DNA of 64,000 nucleotides from Achromobacter pestifer (GCF_902859625.1 NZ_CADIJX010000010.1:62001-126000); one strand, 5' to 3'; numbered from the stretch's first letter, positions 1 through 8,828 are shown. Translations and numbers: made by a program. Notes: generated by a model not told the origin, from the letters alone.

Positions 1-952
1 TGACCTCGCGCCGTTCCGCCGTGCCATTCTTGATCCGGTAAACGTACTGCGTTTCACCCGAGGGCGACAGCACCGCCTCCGGCGCGACCAGCGCCTTGTC
101 CTGGTTGAACAGCAACTGCACGCGGGCGAACATGCCCGGCCGCAACACCGCGTCCTTGTTGGCGACGGTAGCGCGCAACAGAATGGACCGGCCGCCCGCA
201 TCCACCAGCGGACTGACGGCATACACCAGCCCCTGGCGTTCCTGGCCCGGCAGCGCGTCCAGGCGCAGCGTCAGTTGCTGGCCCACGCCGACCTTGCTCA
301 GATACATTTCCGGCACGCGGAAATCCACTTTCAGGGGGTCGATCGCCTCTAGCGGCGCCAGGTCCTGCCCCTGGTTGACGTAGTCGCCCACTGACACGCT
401 GCGCAGCCCCACGATCCCGCCGAACGGCGCGGTAATCGTCATTTTGTCCAGCCGCGCCTGCGCCAGCGCCACGGCGGCTTCCTGTACCTTCAGCGTGCTG
501 GCGGACTCGTCCCGCGCCTGCTGGCTGACGAATCCCTTGCCCTGCAATTCCACGGCACGCCGATAGTGGCTCTGGGCCAGAGTCAGGTTGGCGCGCGCCT
601 GCGCCAGTTCGGCACGCGGCACGGAATCGTCCAGCCGGATCAGCGTCTGGCCGCGCGCAACGGGCTGGCCTTCCTTGAATTCGATGGTCTGGATGCGCCC
701 GGCCACTTCCGGCCGCAGCACGACGGATTCGTCCGAACGCAGGCTGCCCACGGCCGACAGGCCGCGCGCGAACGGAATTTCCTGGACGGCGGCCACTTCG
801 ACGCGAACCGGACTGGCAGGCGCCACCGGCGACTTGGCGACGGTCTGGGTGAGTGTCGCCCCGGGTGCGAGCCAGCGCGGCACAAAAACGCCAAGCGCGG
901 CCCCCGCGACCAACCCGGCCGCGACAGCGGTCAGCAGTACAGCTTTTTTCAT
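1..952 (-). CDS. RND efflux pump periplasmic adaptor, partial (C-terminus off the window)
   Basis: This is a membrane fusion protein of the HlyD/AcrA type that would link an inner-membrane RND pump to an outer-membrane channel. The first 317 codons are present. They show an N-terminal hydrophobic anchor (MKKAVLLTAVAAGLVAGAAL), a lipoyl/biotinyl-like hairpin (RPEVAGRIQTIEFKEGQPVA) near residue 80, an alpha-helical hairpin rich in Ala and Gln, the second lipoyl half (ITAPFGGIVGLRSVSVGDYV) and the start of the beta-barrel domain. The ATG at 952 is the only start that gives the hydrophobic N-terminus. The RND pump gene is expected just beyond base 1. The substrate cannot be told. Confidence 0.93.
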   Translation of the reverse strand, partial: MKKAVLLTAVAAGLVAGAALGVFVPRWLAPGATLTQTVAKSPVAPASPVRVEVAAVQEIPFARGLSAVGSLRSDESVVLRPEVAGRIQTIEFKEGQPVARGQTLIRLDDSVPRAELAQARANLTLAQSHYRRAVELQGKGFVSQQARDESASTLKVQEAAVALAQARLDKMTITAPFGGIVGLRSVSVGDYVNQGQDLAPLEAIDPLKVDFRVPEMYLSKVGVGQQLTLRLDALPGQERQGLVYAVSPLVDAGGRSILLRATVANKDAVLRPGMFARVQLLFNQDKALVAPEAVLSPSGETQYVYRIKNGTAERREV

Positions 953-1085
953 GCGCGAATGTGGCGGTGATGCGGCGCGGACCGTATTCCCCACTAGGAC
1001 AGCGCCGCAGGAACTGGAATGGGGGATGGCACTGTAGCACCCGAATTTACATACTGGAACAATCCAGAAGCCGGATGAAAGAACT

Positions 1086-1109
1086 AAATCCGCCCCAAAA
1101 GGCGGATTT
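1086..1109 (-). terminator. Hairpin terminator downstream of rnhA
   Basis: Nine-base perfect arms (AAATCCGCC and GGCGGATTT on the plus strand) with a six-base loop lie 20 bases past the rnhA stop. Read on the minus strand, the stem ends in a short T run. It could also insulate the RND adaptor transcript that starts just beyond it. Confidence 0.6.
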
Positions 1110-1129
1110 CAGGGTATATCCCGATGTCT

Positions 1130-1591
1130 TCAGCCCCTTCGAGCCGATTCCACGCCCATATTGGCCAACTGGTCGGCGCGTTCGTTGCCGGGGTCGCCGG
1201 CATGCCCGCGGACCCAGCGCCAGGACACCTGGTGGCGCTGGACCTGTTCGTCCAGGGCCTGCCACAGCTCGACGTTTTTGACGGGCTTCTTGTCCGCCGT
1301 CATCCAGCCGCGGCGCTTCCAGTTCGCCAGCCACTCGGTCATGCCCTTCATCACGTACTGCGAATCGGTGTGGATGGTGACGACGCAGGCGCGCTTGAGC
1401 GCCCGCAGGCCCTCGATGACCGCCAGCAGCTCCATGCGATTGTTGGTGGTCTGGAGCTCTCCGCCATGCATGGTTTTCTCGTGGCCGCCCGCGCGCATCA
1501 GCACGCCCCAGCCGCCAGGACCCGGATTGCCCTTGCAGGCGCCGTCGGTCCACATTTCCACTTTCTGATCGTTCGGTTTGTTGTCCTGCAT
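1130..1591 (-). CDS. rnhA: Ribonuclease HI
   Basis: This enzyme cleaves the RNA strand of RNA-DNA hybrids in the cytoplasm, removing primers and R-loops. The 153-residue length matches the bacterial RNase HI family. The catalytic acidic residues are visible: Asp16 (MWTDGACKGNPGPGG), Glu54 (NNRMELLA), Asp76 (IHTDSQYV) and the Asp of NERADQLA near the C-terminus. I chose the ATG at 1591, because longer in-frame versions run back into the methyltransferase gene. It is co-directional with that methyltransferase 54 bases upstream, and the pair keeps the order found beside gloB in E. coli. Confidence 0.97.
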   Translation of the reverse strand: MQDNKPNDQKVEMWTDGACKGNPGPGGWGVLMRAGGHEKTMHGGELQTTNNRMELLAVIEGLRALKRACVVTIHTDSQYVMKGMTEWLANWKRRGWMTADKKPVKNVELWQALDEQVQRHQVSWRWVRGHAGDPGNERADQLANMGVESARRG

Positions 1592-1644
1592 GGTGCTGCT
1601 TGGTAATCCTTGTTCGTGCAAAGTGAATCCGGGCGCGGACCCGT

Positions 1645-2424
1645 TCAAGACCGGTCGAAACCGTCGTCGGCCTGGCGGTTCACCACCACCGACGCAGCGC
1701 GCGCCCGCTTGGGTTTGCTTTTCCAGGCCGGCCCGATGATACGCATGCTGGCCACGCGCTTGACGGCCGACACCATATAGATCGCCCCGCCCAGGCTCCA
1801 CCACCGGGCGCCGGCAGATTCCATGAACCCCCAGCGCTGGAGCCACTTCTCGCTGCGGCAGGCGGGTGCGTAGCAGCCAAATTGGCTCTCTTTGACTTCC
1901 AAGGACAGCAACTTGAACCAGTCTTTCAGACGCGGCAGCGATACCTGGGACGACGGTGGTTGCGGCAGCCAGGGCTCCATGCCGGGCATGCGGGTGCGTG
2001 CGCCCCACATGCTCCAGGGGTTGAATCCAGAGATCACGACCCGTCCTTCCGGCACCAGCACGCGCTCTACCTCGCGCAAGACGTTATGCGGGTCCTGCGT
2101 GCATTCAAAGGCGTGCGGCAGGATCAGCAGGTCCACGCTCTGGGATTCAAACGGCAGCGCTTCCGGTTCGGCAAGCACCACGCGGGACTGCCAGCCAGCG
2201 ATGCTTTCCGCCGACGGCGTTTCAGTGCCCACATAGCCCTTGAAGGGCATGCGGTTGGCGCGCAGCAGATTCATGTCGGCCAGCCCCACCTGCCAGGCGT
2301 AATATCCGAACACGTCCGCGACAGCCGCATCGAACTGGGCACGCTCCCAGGCCAGGGCGTACTGCCCCGGCGGCGTCTGGAACCATTCGGCCAGTTCTAC
2401 AATCGGCGGAGTATCTTCTGCCAC
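1645..2424 (-). CDS. YafS-like SAM-dependent methyltransferase-fold protein
   Basis: A 259-residue protein of the class I methyltransferase fold. The central region LPFESQSVDLLILPHAFE, followed by DPHNVLREVERVLVPEGRVV, is the typical Methyltransf_11 post-motif segment. The glycine-rich SAM motif I (GxGxG) expected near residue 60-75 is not recognisable, so binding or catalysis may be altered. The C-terminus is basic. It is divergent from gloB with a 20-base gap and lies upstream of rnhA, matching yafS between gloB and rnhA in E. coli. The substrate is unknown. A role linked to glyoxalase metabolism would only be inference from position. Confidence 0.85.
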   Translation of the reverse strand: MAEDTPPIVELAEWFQTPPGQYALAWERAQFDAAVADVFGYYAWQVGLADMNLLRANRMPFKGYVGTETPSAESIAGWQSRVVLAEPEALPFESQSVDLLILPHAFECTQDPHNVLREVERVLVPEGRVVISGFNPWSMWGARTRMPGMEPWLPQPPSSQVSLPRLKDWFKLLSLEVKESQFGCYAPACRSEKWLQRWGFMESAGARWWSLGGAIYMVSAVKRVASMRIIGPAWKSKPKRARAASVVVNRQADDGFDRS

Positions 2425-2444
2425 GTTCTATTCCTTCGAGTCTT

Positions 2445-3266
2445 ATGCAAGCCTTGACCGCCCCCGCAGGCGGCCGCGAACGCAATGCCGCGGTCTTGCC
2501 TCTACCCGCCTTTTCCGACAACTACATCTGGGCCATCGTCCACGGTGAAAACGCCGCCGTGGTGGACCCGGGCGAAGCCGACCCGGTGCTGCGATGGCTG
2601 GAGCAGGAAGGCTTGAGGCTGCGCGCCATTCTACTCACGCACCATCACGGCGACCATGTGGGTGGCGTTCTTGAATTGTCACGCATCGCGGACATTACCG
2701 TATACGGTCCAGCGCGGGAAACCCTGCCGCGCTGCGACGTCCCGCTGACGCAGGGCGATCGCGTCACCTTGCCGGAATTGGACCTGGATTTGCATGTATT
2801 GGACGTGCCCGGCCACACCGCCGGCCACATCGCCTACACGGGCCGGGCGGCCGGAATGGAACCCGTGCTGTTCTGTGGAGATACCCTGTTTGCGGGAGGC
2901 TGTGGCCGGCTTTTCGAGGGAACTCCCGCGCAAATGCATGATTCCTTGGGAAAATTTTCTGTTTTACCGGCGGATACACAGGTTTTTTGCGCGCACGAGT
3001 ACACTCTAGCGAACTTGCGCTGGGCATTGGCTGTGGAACCCGCCAATCGCACCCTCCAGCAGTGGTATCAGCGAGCCCAGCAACTACGAGCAGAAGGTCT
3101 TCCCACGCTTCCGTCGACGATTGGTCAGGAATGCGCGACGAACCCGTTTTTGCGTACGCAGCAAGTCGACATCATCCGCGCCGCAGCCAGCTGGGCCGGA
3201 CGCAATCAATCTACGCCGGTAGAGGTCTTTGCCTCCCTGCGTGAATGGAAGAACGATTTCAAGTGA
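2445..3266 (+). CDS. gloB: Hydroxyacylglutathione hydrolase (glyoxalase II)
   Basis: It hydrolyses S-D-lactoylglutathione to D-lactate and glutathione, the second step of methylglyoxal detoxification. The metallo-beta-lactamase signature THHHGDH occupies residues 65-71. Further metal ligands are in VPGHTAGHIAY, FCGDTLFAGGCGR and the late CAHEYTLANL. The length of 273 is slightly above the family norm of about 255 because of a 15-residue N-terminal extension before LPLPAFSDNYIW. The ATG at 2445 is kept, since no internal start fits better. The mltD start follows seven bases after the stop, so the two are probably cotranscribed. Confidence 0.96.
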   Translation: MQALTAPAGGRERNAAVLPLPAFSDNYIWAIVHGENAAVVDPGEADPVLRWLEQEGLRLRAILLTHHHGDHVGGVLELSRIADITVYGPARETLPRCDVPLTQGDRVTLPELDLDLHVLDVPGHTAGHIAYTGRAAGMEPVLFCGDTLFAGGCGRLFEGTPAQMHDSLGKFSVLPADTQVFCAHEYTLANLRWALAVEPANRTLQQWYQRAQQLRAEGLPTLPSTIGQECATNPFLRTQQVDIIRAAASWAGRNQSTPVEVFASLREWKNDFK

Positions 3267-3273
3267 TCGCCTG

Positions 3274-4692
3274 ATGAATCTATCCCGACTCCTTCTGCCA
3301 CTCATGTTGGCAGTCCTCGCCGGTTGCGCAGGAACCAAAGCCCCCGATAGCAAGAACCTCACCACCAATTCCCAAGGGCGTTACATCGCCCGGGACACGT
3401 CCCGCACGGTTGACCTGACCAACCCGCCGTCCGACGCCTGGGACCGCATCCGCCGCGGTTTCGCCATCCCCAACCTGAACACCGACCTCTCGCAGCAGTG
3501 GACCGACTATTACGCGGCCCACCCCGAGGCCGTTCAGCGCATGGCAGAACGCGCCGGCAAGTATCTGTATTTCATCGTTGACGAAATCAACCGTCGTGGC
3601 CTGCCCACCGAACTGGCGTTGCTGCCGTTCGTGGAAAGCGCCTACAACCCGACCGCCCTGTCGCGCTCGCAGGCTTCTGGCCTGTGGCAGTTCGTGCCGG
3701 CCACCGGCACGCACTTCAACCTGAAGCAGGACTGGTGGCGCGACGAACGCCGCGACCCCATCGCCTCGACCAATGCGGCGCTGGACTACCTGGAAAAGCT
3801 GTTCGAGATGCAGGGCGACTGGTACCTGGCGCTGGCGTCCTACAACTGGGGCGAAGGCTCGGTGCAACGCGCCATGGCCAAGAACGAAGCGGCCGGCCAG
3901 AACACCGATTACCTGTCCCTGAACATGCCGGACGAAACCCGCAACTACGTGCCCAAGTTGCAGGCCATCAAGAACATCATCGCCGACCCGCAGCGCTATG
4001 CCGTGGCGCTGCCGCCCGTGGGCAACACGCCCTACTTCGTGACGGTCCAGAAAAATAGCGACATCGACCTGGAAATCGCCGCCAAGCTGGCCGAAATGCC
4101 GCTGGATGAATTCAAGGCCCTGAACCCGTCGTTCAACCGCCCCGTCATCCGTGGCGACCACGGCCCGACCCTGCTGCTGCCGGCCGATCGCGTTGAAATC
4201 TTCAACGCCAACCTGACCAACTACAAGGGCGACCTGAGCGCCTGGAAGGTCTACCATTCCCGCCGCGGCGAATCGTATGCGTCGATCGCCAAGCGGTTTG
4301 GCGTGACCGAATCCAAGCTGCGCCAGACCAACGACATCGGCTCGCGCCAGAAGTCGGCTTCGGGCCAGGCGCTGCTGGTGCCCGGAGACCCGGGCCCTGG
4401 CGGCGTGCAACTGGCGTCGCTGGCCGCCCCCGTGGGCGCGCTGGAGTCGGCCCCGTCCGACAACAAGGCCGCCGCCCCGCGTGGCCGTGCCACGCCCGCG
4501 CCGGCTGCCCGCGTGGCCAGCGCCCGCCCCAACGTGCGCACCCACAAGGTCCGCCAGGGCGACACCCTGTTCTCGCTGGCCAAGCAATACGGCACCTCGA
4601 TCGACGCGCTGCGCGCGCTGAACAACCTGAAGGGCAGCGCCCTGAAGGTGGGTACCCCCTTGCGTGTACCGGGCACCAACGCCCGCGGCTGA
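3274..4692 (+). CDS. mltD: Membrane-bound lytic murein transglycosylase D
   Basis: This lipoprotein cleaves the glycan strands of peptidoglycan to give 1,6-anhydromuropeptides. The ATG at 3274 gives a clean lipoprotein signal (MNLSRLLLPLMLAVLAGC). The GH23 domain follows, with catalytic Glu121 in VESAYNPTALSRSQASGLWQ. Two LysM repeats are visible: one starting YHSRRGESYASIAKRFGV and a second starting HKVRQGDTLFSLAKQYGT at the C-terminus, separated by an Ala/Pro-rich linker. The length (472 residues) fits MltD. It directly follows gloB, as in E. coli, where the two are also neighbours. Confidence 0.96.
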   Translation: MNLSRLLLPLMLAVLAGCAGTKAPDSKNLTTNSQGRYIARDTSRTVDLTNPPSDAWDRIRRGFAIPNLNTDLSQQWTDYYAAHPEAVQRMAERAGKYLYFIVDEINRRGLPTELALLPFVESAYNPTALSRSQASGLWQFVPATGTHFNLKQDWWRDERRDPIASTNAALDYLEKLFEMQGDWYLALASYNWGEGSVQRAMAKNEAAGQNTDYLSLNMPDETRNYVPKLQAIKNIIADPQRYAVALPPVGNTPYFVTVQKNSDIDLEIAAKLAEMPLDEFKALNPSFNRPVIRGDHGPTLLLPADRVEIFNANLTNYKGDLSAWKVYHSRRGESYASIAKRFGVTESKLRQTNDIGSRQKSASGQALLVPGDPGPGGVQLASLAAPVGALESAPSDNKAAAPRGRATPAPAARVASARPNVRTHKVRQGDTLFSLAKQYGTSIDALRALNNLKGSALKVGTPLRVPGTNARG

Positions 4693-4714
4693 CCTGCATC
4701 GTCAGACCCAATGG

Positions 4715-4744
4715 AACGGCGCCCCACTCGGGCGCCGTTTTTTT
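4715..4744 (+). terminator. Rho-independent terminator after mltD
   Basis: A ten-base stem (AACGGCGCCC paired with GGGCGCCGTT in reverse complement) has a five-base loop and runs into seven T residues. It sits 22 bases past the mltD stop and separates gloB-mltD from fabI. Confidence 0.9.
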
Positions 4745-4814
4745 ACCCCCACGCGAAACCGCCAAAATCCTTAAAATAGGCGGTCTCAGCAGGTAAAAAA
4801 TCAAAGGAAATAAC

Positions 4815-5600
4815 ATGGGCTTTCTCGCCGGCAAGCGCATTCTCGTCACCGGGGTGCTTTCCAACCGATCCATCGCCTACGGCATTGCGCGCGCCTGTCA
4901 CCAGCAAGGCGCCGAACTGGCGTTCACCTATGTGGGCGACCGTTTCAAAGAACGTGTGAGCGAATTTGCCGCCGAATTCGGCAGCAAGATCGTGCTGCCC
5001 TGCGACGTTGCCGAAGACAGCCAGATCGAAGGCGCCTTCACCGAGCTCGCCCAACATTGGGACGGTCTGGACGGCCTGGTCCACTCCATCGGCTTCGCCC
5101 CGCGCGAAGCGATCGCCGGCAACTTCCTGGACGGCCTGTCGCGCGAAGGCTTCCGCATCGCCCACGACATCTCCGCCTACAGCTTTGCCGCCATGGCCAA
5201 GGCCGCGCTGCCGCTGATGGAAGGCCGCAACGCATCGGTACTGACGCTGACCTATCTGGGCGCCGAACGTGTGGTGCCCAACTACAACACGATGGGTCTG
5301 GCCAAAGCGTCGCTGGAAGCCAGCGTGCGCTACCTGGCCACGGCGCTGGGCCCGCGCGGCATCCGTGCCAACGGCATTTCGGCCGGCCCCATCAAGACCC
5401 TGGCTGCCAGCGGCATCAAGGACTTTTCGGCCATCCTGAAATTCGTGGAAGCCCAGGCCCCGCTGCGCCGCAACGTCACCATCGACGACGTGGGCAACGT
5501 TGCCGCCTTCATGCTGTCCGATCTGGCTGCCGGCGTCACCGGCGAAATCACGCACGTGGACGCCGGTTTCTCGACCGTCGTTCCGGGCATGGAAGACTGA
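4815..5600 (+). CDS. fabI: Enoyl-[acyl-carrier-protein] reductase (NADH)
   Basis: It reduces trans-2-enoyl-ACP in the last step of each fatty acid elongation cycle, and it is the triclosan/isoniazid-type target. The sequence has the FabI-specific nucleotide motif (ILVTGVLSNRSIAYG) in place of the usual SDR GxxxGIG. The catalytic Tyr147/Tyr157/Lys164 set lies in TYLGAERVVPNYNTMGLAK. The length of 261 is normal. Its ATG is preceded by AAAGGAAATAAC, a good ribosome site. It stands alone after the mltD terminator and converges on the OsmC gene. Confidence 0.97.
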   Translation: MGFLAGKRILVTGVLSNRSIAYGIARACHQQGAELAFTYVGDRFKERVSEFAAEFGSKIVLPCDVAEDSQIEGAFTELAQHWDGLDGLVHSIGFAPREAIAGNFLDGLSREGFRIAHDISAYSFAAMAKAALPLMEGRNASVLTLTYLGAERVVPNYNTMGLAKASLEASVRYLATALGPRGIRANGISAGPIKTLAASGIKDFSAILKFVEAQAPLRRNVTIDDVGNVAAFMLSDLAAGVTGEITHVDAGFSTVVPGMED

Positions 5601-5643
5601 CCAGTCCCGCAGGCGGGGCCGCGCGCCCCGCCCGGCCGGCCGC

Positions 5644-6042
5644 TTACGCCGGCCGCACCACCAGCGTGGACACCTGCACGTCCACCGCCGTCATCAGCTT
5701 GTGGATCGGGCATTTCTCGGCCACCGCCAGCAATTCATCGATCTGGGCATCGGACAACGCGCCGTGCAAGGTCAGCTTGGCTGTCAGACGGTAGATGCCT
5801 TTGCGTTCCTCGCCGGCATCACGCACCACTTCCACACCCACCGACTCCAGCGGCAACTCCTTGCGTTGCGCATACACCATCAGCGTCATCGCCTTGCAGC
5901 CGCCCAGCGCGGTGTCAAAATAATCGTGCGGATCGGGGCCCTCGCCCTGCGGTTGCGGCATCGCCAACGGCAAATCATGGCCTTCGGCCGTGGCGGTGAA
6001 TTGCAGCGTGTTCGGCGCATTCTGACGGATGCGGATGCTCAT
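5644..6042 (-). CDS. OsmC/Ohr family peroxiredoxin-like protein
   Basis: A 132-residue OsmC-fold protein. The two family cysteines are in ALGGCKAMTLM and AEKCPIHKLM, spaced as in thiol-dependent hydroperoxide reductases. Proteins of this family reduce organic hydroperoxides in the cytoplasm using a lipoyl or other dithiol donor. The sequence RIRQNAPNTLQFTATAEG at the start resembles the OsmC/YhfA branch more than Ohr, so the exact substrate is not assigned. It converges on fabI with 43 bases between the stops. Confidence 0.9.
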   Translation of the reverse strand: MSIRIRQNAPNTLQFTATAEGHDLPLAMPQPQGEGPDPHDYFDTALGGCKAMTLMVYAQRKELPLESVGVEVVRDAGEERKGIYRLTAKLTLHGALSDAQIDELLAVAEKCPIHKLMTAVDVQVSTLVVRPA

Positions 6043-6200
6043 GGATCGAATCTCCTGGACATGGGCGTCCGTCGCGGGCGCCCCATGCCACGTTGTAGCA
6101 CTCGTGGCGCCATTTGCTTACTGACGGAAACCTGAACTTATTGCGACACGGCCGGTCGGATATCCCTATCCGCCATTCACGCACAGATAAAGGGGGCCGC

Positions 6201-6896
6201 ATGAGCGCCAGACAACTTCTTGATCAACTACTGCAATCCGGCCAAGGCCTGCTTTCGGACGCCACCAACCGCGTGCAAAGCGCAACGGGCGGCGCCGGCA
6301 GCGGCGGCAAGGGCTCGTTCCTGACCGGGCTGGGAGGCGGCGCGCTGGGCGCGGGCGCCCTGGGGCTGCTGATGGGCAGCAAAAAGGCTCGCAAGATTGG
6401 CGGCAAGGTCGCCATGTACGGGGGCATGGCGGCGCTGGGCGCGTTGGCCTTCCGCGCCTATGGCGACTGGCAGCGCAATCAGGCAGGTGGCGCACCCGCC
6501 ACGCCGCCGCAAACGCTCGACCGCCTGCCCGCCCCCGAGGCCGAACAGCACAGCACCGCCGTGCTGACCGCCATGATCGGCGCGGCCAAGGCCGACGGAC
6601 ACATCGGGCCTGAAGAACGCACGCTGCTGGAAACGGAATTGGCCAAGCTGTCGTCCGACGCCCAGGACCGCCGTTGGCTGGAAACCGAGTTGTCGCGTCC
6701 GCTGGACCCGGCCGCCGTGGCGCAATCGGCCAAGACGCCGGAAATGGCCGCTGAGATGTACCTGGCCAGCCTGCTCGTCGTGGACGAGGAAAGCTATATG
6801 GAACGCGCCTACCTGGATGAACTGGCGCGTCAGCTCAAGCTTCAGCCGGGGTTGAAGGAACAGCTGGAGCAACACGCCAAGACAGCCGTCGCCTGA
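6201..6896 (+). CDS. DUF533 (YebE-like) membrane-associated protein
   Basis: A 231-residue protein matching the YebE/DUF533 family. The N-terminal half holds a glycine-rich stretch and a hydrophobic segment (GGKVAMYGGMAALGALAFRA), which is probably one membrane span. The C-terminal half is an alpha-helical TerB-like domain (LTAMIGAAKADGHIGPEERT, a typical acidic TerB start). The ATG at 6201 follows AAAGGGGGCC; an earlier in-frame start at 6114 lacks a ribosome site. No function is established for the family. The neighbours give no clue. Confidence 0.87.
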   Translation: MSARQLLDQLLQSGQGLLSDATNRVQSATGGAGSGGKGSFLTGLGGGALGAGALGLLMGSKKARKIGGKVAMYGGMAALGALAFRAYGDWQRNQAGGAPATPPQTLDRLPAPEAEQHSTAVLTAMIGAAKADGHIGPEERTLLETELAKLSSDAQDRRWLETELSRPLDPAAVAQSAKTPEMAAEMYLASLLVVDEESYMERAYLDELARQLKLQPGLKEQLEQHAKTAVA

Positions 6897-6939
6897 ACGA
6901 CGAGGCGGGCGGGGCCGAATCGGCGTCCCGCCCCTGGGA

Positions 6940-7926
6940 TCAATCCGCCCGCAGGCCGATCGATTCGGTCAGCGCCGTATAGCGGTCGATGTCGGCGTTG
7001 ATCATCTTCTGAAATTCGCGCGGCGTGCTGCTCGCCGGCGTGAAACCCTGCTCACGCAGCGACGCCTGCACCTCTGGACGCCGCACGATCTTCGTCACCG
7101 CGGCATTCAGCTTATCGACCACGGCAGGCGGCGTAGCGGCTGGCACCAGCAAACCATGCCACTGGTCCAAGGCATAGCCGGCAATGCCCTGCTCGGCCAC
7201 CGTAGGCACGGTTGGCATCAGCGGCGAACGCGCCGGCGACGTCACCGCCAGCGCGCGCAACTTGCCGGCGGCGATCAACGGCGCGGCGCTGGAAGCCGTC
7301 ACCACGCCCATGCCCACCTGCCCCGCCGTCACATCGGTCAACGCAGGCCCGCAGCCCTTGTACGGCACGTGCTGCAAGATCGCACCCGTCGCGCGGGCCA
7401 ACATTTCGCCCGCCAAATGTTGTGGCGTGCCGTTGCCGCAAGACGCGAACGGCAGGGGCTTGCCCGGCTGGGCGGCGGCCAGCGCGTCATCCAGCGTGTG
7501 CAACGGCGACGCGGCCGGCACCACGAACACAGATGGCACAAACGCCACATTGATCACCGCCGCAAAATCCCGCTTGGGCGCAAAGCCCAAATTCCGGTAG
7601 ACCCCAGGGTTGATCGCGAACGAGCTGTTCACCATCAACAGCGTGTAGCCATCGGGTTGTGCCTCCGCCACGATGCGCGCGCCGATGTTGCCGCTGGCGC
7701 CAGGCCGGTTTTCGACCACCACCGGTTGCCCCAACTGCTCTTGCAGGCTGGCGCCGATGCGGCGGGCCAGCAGGTCGGTGCCGCCACCCGGCGGAAACGT
7801 CACGACGATGGTGATCGGGTGCGTGGGATACGTGGTGTCAGCCACGGCTTCGCCGGAAGGCGAATTGCCGCAGCCCGCCAGCGGCAGGACCAGTAGCGCA
7901 GCGCAAGCACGAAGCAGGCATTTCAT
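6940..7926 (-). CDS. Bug-family solute-binding lipoprotein coupled to nadC
   Basis: A 328-residue tripartite-tricarboxylate-transporter type binding protein. The signal ends in a lipobox (LPLAGC, Cys19), so it should be anchored facing the periplasm. The family marks are present: ITIVVTFPPGGGTDLLARRI, VVENRPGASGNIGA, and HVPYKGCGPALTDVTAGQV. Its ATG overlaps the nadC stop as ATGA, which suggests translational coupling. The position makes quinolinate or another NAD precursor the best ligand guess; Bug27 of Bordetella is reported to bind nicotinate-like ligands. No TctA/TctB permease genes are nearby. An earlier in-frame start lies inside nadC and is unlikely. Confidence 0.94.
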   Translation of the reverse strand: MKCLLRACAALLVLPLAGCGNSPSGEAVADTTYPTHPITIVVTFPPGGGTDLLARRIGASLQEQLGQPVVVENRPGASGNIGARIVAEAQPDGYTLLMVNSSFAINPGVYRNLGFAPKRDFAAVINVAFVPSVFVVPAASPLHTLDDALAAAQPGKPLPFASCGNGTPQHLAGEMLARATGAILQHVPYKGCGPALTDVTAGQVGMGVVTASSAAPLIAAGKLRALAVTSPARSPLMPTVPTVAEQGIAGYALDQWHGLLVPAATPPAVVDKLNAAVTKIVRRPEVQASLREQGFTPASSTPREFQKMINADIDRYTALTESIGLRAD

Positions 7927-8810
7927 GATGCATCCAGGCCGATATCCAGCACCTTGGCACTGTGGGTCAACCAACCCACGGCAATCTGATCGACACCCGT
8001 GGTCGCCACGTCGGCCGCCGTCTCCGGGGTGATGCGGCCCGAGGCTTCGGTAATGGCACGCCCCCGCGCCATGGCAACGGCGCGGCGCAGATCTTCCAGG
8101 CTCATGTTGTCCAGCAGCACCACATCCACGCCCAGCGAAAGCGCCACATCCAGTTGCGCCAGGGTGTCCACTTCCAACTCAATCTTGACCATATGGCCGA
8201 CGCCGGCGCGCGCACGCTGCACCGCCGTCGCCACGTCGCCCGCCAGCGCGATGTGGTTGTCCTTGATCAGCACCGCGTCGTCCAGGCCGAAGCGATGATT
8301 GCTGCCGCCCCCCACCCGCACGGCGTACTTCTGCACAGCCCGCAAGCCCGGCATGGTCTTGCGGGTGCAGGTGACCTGGGCGCCATAGGCCGAGATGGCC
8401 CGCGCGATGGACGCCGTGGCGCTAGCCACACCGCTCAGGTGGCACAAGAAGTTCAACGCCACGCGCTCGGCGGTGAGCATGGCGCGGGCGTTGCCGCGGA
8501 GCCGGGCGATCTCCATGCCCGGCCGCAAATCGCTACCGTCGCGCTGCGAGACAGCGAATTCGATGGCCGGATCCAGTGCACGAAACGCCAGGCGTGCCAG
8601 ATCCAAACCGGCCAGCACGCCTTCTTGGCGCGAGACCAGACGGGTTTCGGCGATGGCGTCCGCCGGCACGATGGCATCGGTGGTGAGATCGCCCGCACGG
8701 CCCAGGTCTTCCAGCAAAGCCGCGCGCACCAGCGGCTCCAGCATGACGTCGGGCAAGGGGGGGATGGCCAGGCGGGAGGCTGTCGTAGGCGCTTCGGCTT
8801 TAATGCTCAT
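7923..8810 (-). CDS. nadC: Nicotinate-nucleotide pyrophosphorylase (quinolinate phosphoribosyltransferase)
   Basis: It converts quinolinate and PRPP into nicotinate mononucleotide, CO2 and pyrophosphate in de novo NAD synthesis. The 295-residue protein shows the family segments LEDLGRAGDLTTDAI, LNFLCHLSGVAT-like (LNFLCHLSGVASATA), TRKTMPGLRAVQKYAVRVGG, NHRFGLDDAVLIKDNH and the C-terminal EASGRITPE. The start codon at 8810 has no clear Shine-Dalgarno sequence and lies inside an operator-like palindrome. A strong sigma70-like promoter lies 50-80 bases upstream. nadA and nadB are not in the window, so nadC is separated from the rest of the pathway and grouped with the Bug gene instead. Confidence 0.97.
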   Translation of the reverse strand: MSIKAEAPTTASRLAIPPLPDVMLEPLVRAALLEDLGRAGDLTTDAIVPADAIAETRLVSRQEGVLAGLDLARLAFRALDPAIEFAVSQRDGSDLRPGMEIARLRGNARAMLTAERVALNFLCHLSGVASATASIARAISAYGAQVTCTRKTMPGLRAVQKYAVRVGGGSNHRFGLDDAVLIKDNHIALAGDVATAVQRARAGVGHMVKIELEVDTLAQLDVALSLGVDVVLLDNMSLEDLRRAVAMARGRAITEASGRITPETAADVATTGVDQIAVGWLTHSAKVLDIGLDAS

Positions 8811-8821
8811 TTTGAGTATTT
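8801..8821 (-). promoter_or_regulatory. Second NrtR-like operator over the nadC start codon
   Basis: TAATGCT-N7-AGTATTT, the same 7-7-7 layout as the operator at 8859-8879, with conserved core ATGCT-N7-AGYAT. It covers the nadC ATG (8808-8810). Binding here would block elongation or translation start. It is less symmetric than the upstream site. Confidence 0.45.
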
Positions 8822-8828
8822 ATGAGTT

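Noticed and set aside
54..1040. A 328-codon minus-strand frame at the left edge
   Set aside because: It is out of frame with the RND adaptor, whose motifs are clear in another minus-strand frame that runs off the window.
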